Shown here: piece after piece, positions 4,738-9,784 of the stretch | Layout of the letters: every line of letters starts with the position of its first letter | How positions within the stretch are numbered: the first letter of the stretch is position 1 | Source: Fimenecus sp045631075 | GTDB taxonomy: Bacteria; Bacillota; Clostridia; Oscillospirales; Acutalibacteraceae | Direction: 5' to 3' | DNA: 9,784 nt | NCBI GenBank assembly: GCA_045631075.1 | Contig: JAZQUC010000075.1 | Span: forward strand, 1 to 9,784 | Position numbers and translations under genes: made by a program | The notes under the pieces: generated by a model | Told to the model about the DNA's origin: nothing | The model's input: only the letters and a program-made list of their open reading frames with translations | The model's database searches: none

Positions 4738-7323
4738 ATGAAAATATTAGCAATTGATGGTAACAGCATATTAAACAGAGCCTTTTATGGTATCCGTGCT
4801 CTCTCAACAAAAGACGGCAGATTTACAAATGGTATTTACGGCTTTTTAACTATTCTTATGAAACTTTCTGATGAGGTTAAGCCTGATGGTGTGGCTATTG
4901 CATTTGACCTTAAGGCGCCGACATTCCGTCACAAGATGTATGACGGCTATAAGGCAAACCGTCACGGTATGCCACCGGAACTTGCTCAGCAGTTGCCTGT
5001 GCTCAAAGAGCTTTTGACAGCCTTGGGATATAAAATTATTTCTCTTGAAGGCTATGAGGCTGATGACATTCTCGGTACAGTTGCGAAAATGTGTGAAAAC
5101 GGAAATGAATGTTATATTGCAACGGGTGACCGTGACTCATTCCAGCTTATCCGTGATAATGTTACAGTTTTACTCCCTCATACAAAAATGGGTACTACAA
5201 CAACTGAAACATATACTCCTGCAAGAATTATGGAGGAATATGGTGTAACACCATTACAGATGATTGATATTAAGGCACTTCAAGGTGATGCGTCCGACTG
5301 TATTCCCGGTGTTGCAGGTGTAGGACAAAAAACTGCAGGGGACCTTATCCAAAAATTCGGTACAATCAAGAATATTTACGATAATATTGACACCCTTGAA
5401 ATCAAAGAAAATCTTAAAAACAAGCTTTTGAATGATAAGGAAAAAGCATTTTTAAGCTATACTCTCGGTACAATTATCAACGACGTGCCTATTGAATGTG
5501 AATTGGGCGATTTACGTGTGCAGAATGTTGATGAACAAAAGGCAAGAGAAATGCTTGCTGACCTTGAAATGTTCAAGATTATTGAAAAACTCAATTTTTC
5601 AGCACCTACTGTCACAGAAAAAAAGGCTGAAAAAGTCAAGGAACTTACATTTATGTCAGATTTCGACATAAATGACCTTTTAGATAAAATCAAGGCAGAA
5701 AATAAAGCGTATTTTACTGCTGATTACAAGGATTTGGATAACCCACAATTCTGTTTCCTTTGTGATAATACAGTTTATCACCTTGAGCCAATGCATTTTG
5801 GCTATTTTGATTTTGTCAAAGCAATTCTTGAAGATGAAAATATCAAGAAATATACAGATAATTCAAAGCTCTTATATCGTTTTGCATTTTTAAATAATAT
5901 TGAAATCAAGGGAATTGCTCTTGATACATCACTTGCCGGATATATTCTCAATCCGTCAGCAAACGGATATAATCCATTACGACTTTGTGAGGAATACAAA
6001 GCACCAATTCCAAAGGTGAACACAGAATTGGCACTTGCCATTGACTGTGCAGTAATGAAATCCGTAAGCACTCGACTTTTAACTGAAATTGAAGCTAACA
6101 GTCAGGAATATCTTCTTTATAATGTGGAAATGCCTTTGGCAGAAGTGTTAGCAAGTATGGAACACCTGGGCTTTATGGTTGACCGTAAGGGTATTGCTGA
6201 ATTTACTGAAAAAATCAGTGGTGAACTGAAAACAATACAAAGTGAAATTTATGAACTTGCAGGTGAGGAGTTCAACATCAATTCACCAAAACAGCTTGGT
6301 GTGATTCTTTTTGAAAAAATGGGATTACCTGCAAAGAAAAAGACAAAAAGCGGATATTCAACAAATGCAGATGTACTTGAAAGTCTTCAGAATGAAAACC
6401 CAATTATCGAGAAGATACTCTGGTTCAGAACACTTTCAAAGCTTTATTCCACATATTGCGAAGGTCTTTTAAAAGTGATTGGTGAAGACGGACGAATTCA
6501 CTCTTCATTTATCCAGACAGAAACCCGTACAGGTCGAATTTCATCAACTGAACCAAATCTTCAGAACATTCCTGTGCGTAAAGAAATTGGTCGAGAAATG
6601 CGAAAGTTCTTTATAGCAAAGGACGGTAGTCTTTTAGCAGACGCCGACTATTCACAGATTGAACTTCGTGTGCTTTCACATATAGCAAATGACGAGGAAA
6701 TGCTCAAAGCCTTCAATGACGAGGTTGATATTCATACTGTTACTGCTTCTCAGGTGTTTAATATGCCAATTCAGCTTGTGACACCACTTATGAGAAGCCG
6801 TGCAAAGGCTGTTAATTTCGGTATTGTTTATGGTATCGGTGCGTTTTCACTTGCAAAGGATATCGGTGTAACACGAAAAGAAGCTGACGATTATATTAAA
6901 GGATACCTTCGTCACTATGCAGGTGTTGACAAATATATGGAAACAGTTGCAAGTGAAGCCAAAGAAAAAGGCTATGTTTCAACACTCTGGGGCAGAAGAA
7001 GATATTTACCAGAACTTAATTCTTCAAATGGAATGCTCCGTGCATTCGCTGAACGAGTTGCAAGGAATATGCCAATTCAGGGTACTGCAGCTGATATAAT
7101 TAAAATCGCAATGGTGCGTGTTTATAACCGTCTTAAAGAAGAAAAAATGGACGCAAAGCTTATTCTTCAGGTACACGATGAATTGATTGTTGAAGCACCT
7201 GAAGGTGAAATCGAAAAAGCCGCAAAAATTCTTCAGGAAGAAATGGAAAATGCTTGTCAGATGAAGGTAAGACTTCGTGCAGATGTTAATACAGGTAAGA
7301 CTTGGTACGACGCTAAAGGGTAA
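4738..7323 (+). CDS. polA: DNA polymerase I
   Basis: This 861-residue family A polymerase serves Okazaki-fragment maturation and excision repair. The 5'-nuclease domain (about 1-290) shows D7, AFD (55-57), GYEADD (105-110), TGDRD (129-133), GDASD (183-187) and a helix-hairpin-helix at about 188-203. The middle exonuclease-like domain (about 300-460) lacks the DTE acidic motif: KAYFTADY (323-330) stands there, and the other DEDD positions are not evident, so proofreading is probably absent, as in Bst and Taq enzymes. In the polymerase domain: TETRTGRISSTEPNLQNIP (594-612); motif A DADYSQIELR (D637, steric-gate E642); motif B with R686, K690, F694 and Y698; motif C QVHDE (811-815, D814). F694 rather than Y is the usual bacterial state. 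The ATG at 4738 has GGTGA upstream and opens with the family start MKILAIDGNSILNRAFYG. It appears monocistronic, followed by a palindromic repeat. Confidence 0.98.
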   Translation: MKILAIDGNSILNRAFYGIRALSTKDGRFTNGIYGFLTILMKLSDEVKPDGVAIAFDLKAPTFRHKMYDGYKANRHGMPPELAQQLPVLKELLTALGYKIISLEGYEADDILGTVAKMCENGNECYIATGDRDSFQLIRDNVTVLLPHTKMGTTTTETYTPARIMEEYGVTPLQMIDIKALQGDASDCIPGVAGVGQKTAGDLIQKFGTIKNIYDNIDTLEIKENLKNKLLNDKEKAFLSYTLGTIINDVPIECELGDLRVQNVDEQKAREMLADLEMFKIIEKLNFSAPTVTEKKAEKVKELTFMSDFDINDLLDKIKAENKAYFTADYKDLDNPQFCFLCDNTVYHLEPMHFGYFDFVKAILEDENIKKYTDNSKLLYRFAFLNNIEIKGIALDTSLAGYILNPSANGYNPLRLCEEYKAPIPKVNTELALAIDCAVMKSVSTRLLTEIEANSQEYLLYNVEMPLAEVLASMEHLGFMVDRKGIAEFTEKISGELKTIQSEIYELAGEEFNINSPKQLGVILFEKMGLPAKKKTKSGYSTNADVLESLQNENPIIEKILWFRTLSKLYSTYCEGLLKVIGEDGRIHSSFIQTETRTGRISSTEPNLQNIPVRKEIGREMRKFFIAKDGSLLADADYSQIELRVLSHIANDEEMLKAFNDEVDIHTVTASQVFNMPIQLVTPLMRSRAKAVNFGIVYGIGAFSLAKDIGVTRKEADDYIKGYLRHYAGVDKYMETVASEAKEKGYVSTLWGRRRYLPELNSSNGMLRAFAERVARNMPIQGTAADIIKIAMVRVYNRLKEEKMDAKLILQVHDELIVEAPEGEIEKAAKILQEEMENACQMKVRLRADVNTGKTWYDAKG

Positions 7324-7375
7324 GTTTGACTAAAATTGCCACAGCACTATTTTCCTTCAAACCTAAAAAAATAAT

Positions 7376-7442
7376 TGTAGGGGCTGACGACCTCGGCAGC
7401 CCGAAGAAAAGAAAACGGGACGCCGAGTCGATGTCCCCTACA
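7376..7442. repeat. palindromic MITE-like repeat, short copy
   Basis: This is a 67-bp element with inverted ends TGTAGGGG (7376-7383) and CCCCTACA (7435-7442), extended to 9 bp by the flanking T/A. The whole left half (28 nt) aligns to the reverse complement of the right half at about 21 positions. Compared with 817-961, the first 28 nt agree at 22 positions and the element lacks the 67-nt inner segment carrying two extra hairpins. Its first hairpin gggctgacg/cggcagccc pairs at 8 of 9 positions. It fills most of the spacer between polA and the fusion gene. No T-run follows, so it is not an obvious terminator, though it may stabilise the polA mRNA end. Confidence 0.8.
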
Positions 7443-7471
7443 ACGAAGTTTGGTAATATAATAAGTAATCT

Positions 7472-8332
7472 ATGAAAAAAATAATGTTTATATGCAGTGG
7501 TAACACCTGCAGAAGTCCCTTAGCAGAAGGACTTTTCAAAAAATATTTAAAAGAAAATAACATAACTGATATTGAAGTAGGAAGTGCAGGCGTTGGTGCA
7601 TTTCCGGGAGATGCTGTCAGCATAAATTCAATTCTTGTTGCTGTAAGCAGGGGAGTTGATATTTCTGAACACAGAGCAAGAAATATCAATCCTGAACACA
7701 TTATGACAACAGACTTATTTTTCTGTATGAGTGATTCTCATAAACAAGTTCTTTTAAGACATTGTGACGAGAGTAAGATTGTCGTTCTGAATGTACCTGA
7801 CCCTTATGGCAGACCTATGGAAAATTACGAAGAATGTGCAAAAATGCTTGAAAATCAGTTTCCGCAAATTATCGAAAAAATCCAAGGTACAATTACAGTC
7901 CGTGAAATGACAGAAAAGGATATAAAGGAAATTGCAGAGTTGGAAAAGGAATGCTTTTCCGAGCCTTGGAGTGAGAATTCGTTAAAAGAGGAACTGACAA
8001 ACGAAACTGCAAGGTTTTATGTGCTTCGTGATGGTGAAACTTTACTTGGTTATATCGGTTCGAATAATATTTGCAACGAGGTTTACATTACCAATGTGGC
8101 AGTTGATTCAAATTGTCGTGGTAAAGGTTACGGAAAAACTCTTGTTAATCATCTGATTAAACAATGTGAACTTGAAAGAGCATTTTTCATTACTCTTGAA
8201 GTTCGAAAATCTAATGAAAATGCAATAAAATTATACGAAAAGTGTGGATTTAAACTGATTGGTGAGCGTAAAAATTTTTATTCTAAACCAACGGAAGACG
8301 CACTCATTTATACATACTATATAGAGGAATAA
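7472..8332 (+). CDS. fusion: low-molecular-weight protein phosphatase + RimI N-acetyltransferase
   Basis: One uninterrupted 286-codon frame joins two enzymes. Residues 1 to about 138 are an LMW-PTP/arsenate-reductase-fold phosphatase: the P-loop CSGNTCRS (C8 nucleophile, R14) and general acid D110 in VPDPYG (108-113). T12 matches the threonine that marks YwlE-type arginine phosphatases. Residues about 141-286 are a complete GNAT domain of RimI type, which acetylates the N-terminal alanine of ribosomal protein S18. It has FSEPWS (162-167), ITNVAVDSNCRGKGYGK (206-222; acetyl-CoA loop), TLEVRKSNENAIKLYEKCGF (241-260; E243 and Y255 as catalytic candidates) and a C-terminal ERKNFYSKPTEDALIY. There is almost no linker. 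No ribosome site precedes the internal M146, so a separate rimI start is unlikely. The ATG at 7472 lacks a clear Shine-Dalgarno. TsaD follows 2 bp later, so the two are coupled. Both domain calls are firm; the cellular purpose of the fusion is unknown. Confidence 0.92.
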   Translation: MKKIMFICSGNTCRSPLAEGLFKKYLKENNITDIEVGSAGVGAFPGDAVSINSILVAVSRGVDISEHRARNINPEHIMTTDLFFCMSDSHKQVLLRHCDESKIVVLNVPDPYGRPMENYEECAKMLENQFPQIIEKIQGTITVREMTEKDIKEIAELEKECFSEPWSENSLKEELTNETARFYVLRDGETLLGYIGSNNICNEVYITNVAVDSNCRGKGYGKTLVNHLIKQCELERAFFITLEVRKSNENAIKLYEKCGFKLIGERKNFYSKPTEDALIYTYYIEE

Positions 8333-8334
8333 CT

Positions 8335-9354
8335 ATGAAAATTTTAGCAATTGAAAGCTCATGTGACGAAACTGCTGCTGCCGTTGTGGAAGACGGTAGA
8401 AATGTATTGTCAAATACAGTATCAACACAGATTGAAAAACATAAAATATTTGGTGGAGTTGTGCCAGAAATAGCATCAAGATTACATACAGAAAACATTT
8501 CTGAAGTTGTTGAAAAGGCATTAGTTGACGCAAATTGTACACTTGATGATATTGATGGAATAGCAGTAACATATGCGCCTGGTCTTATCGGTGCATTGCT
8601 TGTTGGTGTGAACTATGCAAAGGGACTCTCACTTGCAAGTGGCAAGCCATTGATTCCTGTTCATCACCTTCGTTCGCATATTGCAGCAAACTATATTACA
8701 CATAAAGACTTAAAGCCACCGTTTATGTGCCTTGTTGTGTCAGGTGGTAATACACTTCTTTGCAAGGTGAATGATTACACAGATTTTGAGGTGGTTGGTC
8801 GTACTCGTGACGATGCAGCAGGTGAGGCAATGGATAAGGCTGCTCGTACATTGGGACTTCCTTATCCTGGTGGTGTAAATCTTGATAAAATCTCAAAAGA
8901 TGGGGATAATACAAAGTATAAATTTCCAAAACCAAGAGTTGATGGTTGTCCTCTTGATTTCAGCTTTTCAGGACTTAAAACATCTGTTATAAATCTTGTG
9001 CATAATGCAACACAAAAGGGTGAAACACTTGAAATAGCTGATGTTGGTGCATCATTTATAAATGCAGTTGTAAATTCTCTTGCTGATAATACAATTAAGG
9101 CTATGGAAATGCACAACGAAAAAACACTTGTTTTAGCAGGTGGTGTTTCAGCAAACTCTGTACTTCGTAGTCGTATGGAAACCCTTGCAAAGGAAAAAGG
9201 CTGGGACTTGTATCTTCCTGATTTATCACTTTGTGGTGACAATGGTGCAATGGTTGGTGCACAGGGTTATTTTGAATTTTTGAATGGTACAATTGCCCAA
9301 ATGGATTTAAATGGAAAAGCAACTGCTGACATCGAAAAAGACTATAAAAACTGA
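8335..9354 (+). CDS. tsaD: tRNA N6-adenosine threonylcarbamoyltransferase
   Basis: Transfers the threonylcarbamoyl group of TC-AMP to N6 of A37 in ANN-decoding tRNAs, in complex with TsaB and TsaE. The 339-residue ASKHA-fold protein has normal length. Visible motifs are IESSCDETAAAVV (6-18), GGVVPEIASRLH (40-51), TYAPGLIGALLVG (79-91), metal ligands H111 and H115 in HHLRSH, SGGNT (136-140), DDAAGEAMDKAARTLGLPYPGG (in 159-180), FSGLK (211-215), LAGGVSAN (267-274) and CGDNGAM (300-306; D302). The usual HxxGH is HLRSH here, but both histidines are kept. AGAGGA (8323-8328), inside the end of the preceding gene, gives a good ribosome site 6 nt before the ATG. RimI is its classic neighbour; tsaB and tsaE are not in the window. 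Confidence 0.97.
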   Translation: MKILAIESSCDETAAAVVEDGRNVLSNTVSTQIEKHKIFGGVVPEIASRLHTENISEVVEKALVDANCTLDDIDGIAVTYAPGLIGALLVGVNYAKGLSLASGKPLIPVHHLRSHIAANYITHKDLKPPFMCLVVSGGNTLLCKVNDYTDFEVVGRTRDDAAGEAMDKAARTLGLPYPGGVNLDKISKDGDNTKYKFPKPRVDGCPLDFSFSGLKTSVINLVHNATQKGETLEIADVGASFINAVVNSLADNTIKAMEMHNEKTLVLAGGVSANSVLRSRMETLAKEKGWDLYLPDLSLCGDNGAMVGAQGYFEFLNGTIAQMDLNGKATADIEKDYKN

Positions 9355-9409
9355 CTTTTTTATTAATTGTATATATAATATACAGAAAACGATATAGTTA
9401 ATTGACAAA

Positions 9410-9427
9410 TTGTTAACATTTTAACTA
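9410..9427. promoter_or_regulatory. candidate Rex operator at the pckG promoter
   Basis: TTGTTAACATTTTAACTA matches the clostridial Rex (NADH/NAD+-sensing repressor) consensus TTGTTAA-N4-TTAACAA at 13 of 14 defined positions. It ends one base before the -35 hexamer (9428-9433), a position where a bound repressor could hinder polymerase. A longer inverted repeat atagttaa/ttaactat (9394-9401/9421-9428) partly overlaps. No rex gene is in the window, and the surrounding DNA is AT-rich, so it remains a prediction. Confidence 0.5.
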
Positions 9428-9456
9428 TTGAAAAAATGCAGGATTTAGTATATAAT
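9428..9456 (+). promoter_or_regulatory. pckG promoter (TTGAAA-17-TATAAT)
   Basis: TTGAAA (9428-9433), a 17-nt spacer and TATAAT (9451-9456) give 5/6 and 6/6 consensus matches. The start near 9463 leaves a leader of about 62 nt ending in AAGGAG. The upstream tsaD-pckG spacer also holds a gtatat-ata-atatac hairpin (9369-9383) without a T-run, of unclear role. Confidence 0.75.
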
Positions 9457-9524
9457 AATGCAAAATAGGTGAATATGGCTTATTTTATTATCAATTTGAA
9501 ATTTATATAAAGGAGTAAACTACT

Positions 9525-9784
9525 ATGGCACTCACAAAGAACAAGTCAATTCTTGAGTGGATTGACAAACAGGTAGAACTCGTTAAGCCAGACAATATCG
9601 TTTGGATTGACGGTAGCGAAGAACAGATTGAAGCTCTTCGTGCAGAAGCTTGTGCATCAGGCGAACTCGTAAAACTTAATGAAGAACTTCTTCCAGACTG
9701 CTATTATCATAAGACAGCAGTTAACGACGTTGCTCGTGTTGAAGACAGAACTCTTATCTGCTCAAAGAAGGAAGAAGATGCAGG
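9525..9784 (+). CDS. pckG: phosphoenolpyruvate carboxykinase, GTP type (5' part, cut by window edge)
   Basis: Interconverts oxaloacetate + GTP with PEP + GDP + CO2 in the cytosol. In fermentative gut bacteria it often runs toward oxaloacetate. Only 86 of roughly 600 codons are in the window. The family's N-terminal pattern is clear: ILEWIDKQVELVKPDNIVW (9-27), DGSEEQ (29-34), a SGELVKLNEELLPDCYYH stretch (45-62), and DVARVEDRTLICSKKE (68-83), where R71 aligns with the substrate-binding arginine of characterised GTP enzymes. The ATP-type enzyme has no such N-terminus. The ATG at 9525 has a strong AAGGAG (9510-9515) at 9 nt. It has its own promoter and a Rex-like site, so it is probably regulated apart from tsaD. 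Confidence 0.93.
   Translation, partial: MALTKNKSILEWIDKQVELVKPDNIVWIDGSEEQIEALRAEACASGELVKLNEELLPDCYYHKTAVNDVARVEDRTLICSKKEEDA

Noticed and set aside
7324..7362. gtttga/tcaaac inverted repeat after polA as terminator
   Set aside because: A 6-bp stem with a 27-nt loop and no T-run does not make a credible terminator.
7457..7462. TATAAT as promoter of the phosphatase-RimI gene
   Set aside because: It is only 9 nt before the ATG and has no -35 at proper spacing (tcccct); a leaderless start cannot be excluded but is not supported.
9335..9360. aaaaag...cttttt hairpin at the tsaD stop codon as a terminator
   Set aside because: The stem is only six A-T-rich pairs with a 14-nt loop and would be too weak to terminate; no other clear tsaD terminator is seen.
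9402..9407. TTGACA as the pckG -35 box
   Set aside because: At 17-nt spacing the -10 would be ctattg; the TTGAAA at 9428 pairs correctly with TATAAT at 9451.
1..9784. CRISPR array, transposase, prophage or defence genes
   Set aside because: No regularly spaced direct repeats and no such proteins were found on either strand.

Overview
The window reads as chromosome of a low-GC Firmicute, most likely a class Clostridia gut anaerobe of the Ruminococcus/Oscillospiraceae type. Reasons: AT-rich intergenic DNA, strong AGGAGG-like ribosome sites, tRNA genes very close to those of Bacillus, GTP-type PEP carboxykinase, a DUF1846 protein, and short GC-rich palindromic repeats with TGTAGGGG/CCCCTACA ends. 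The placement is inference; no rRNA or other strong marker is present.

Layout. (1) 1-683, minus: 5' part of glutamine synthetase (glnA), running off the left edge, with a recognisable promoter whose -10 box lies inside a palindrome. (2) 684-1074: that promoter, a 145-bp inverted repeat (817-961) and a terminator. (3) 1075-3785, minus: a two-gene unit, an AI-2E-family (PerM/TqsA) membrane protein followed after 20 bp by a DUF1846 protein of unknown function. (4) 3786-4187: AT-rich divergent spacer ending in a perfect consensus promoter for the tRNA operon. (5) 4188-4395, plus: elongator tRNA-Met(CAT), tRNA-Glu(TTC) and a terminator, then a 90-bp stretch that looks like decayed tRNA DNA with its own terminator (to 4520). 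(6) 4738-7323, plus: polA. (7) 7376-7442: a second, shorter copy of the inverted repeat. (8) 7472-9354, plus: a one-piece fusion of a low-molecular-weight protein phosphatase with the RimI acetyltransferase, then tsaD 2 bp later. (9) 9402-9784, plus: promoter with a Rex-like operator and the start of GTP-dependent PEP carboxykinase, cut by the right edge.

How the parts relate. Most genes are housekeeping: nitrogen assimilation, replication/repair, tRNA supply, tRNA t6A modification and central carbon metabolism. The RimI/TsaD pair is a classic neighbourhood, and the elongator tRNA-Met here has an A at position 37 in an ANN-decoding anticodon loop, so it is a plausible TsaD substrate. The least ordinary items are the phosphatase-RimI fusion, whose P-loop matches the YwlE protein-arginine-phosphatase type, the Rex-like site at pckG, the operator-like palindrome at glnA, and the two-copy palindromic repeat with compensatory stem changes.

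I see no CRISPR array, prophage, transposase, toxin-antitoxin or defence locus.
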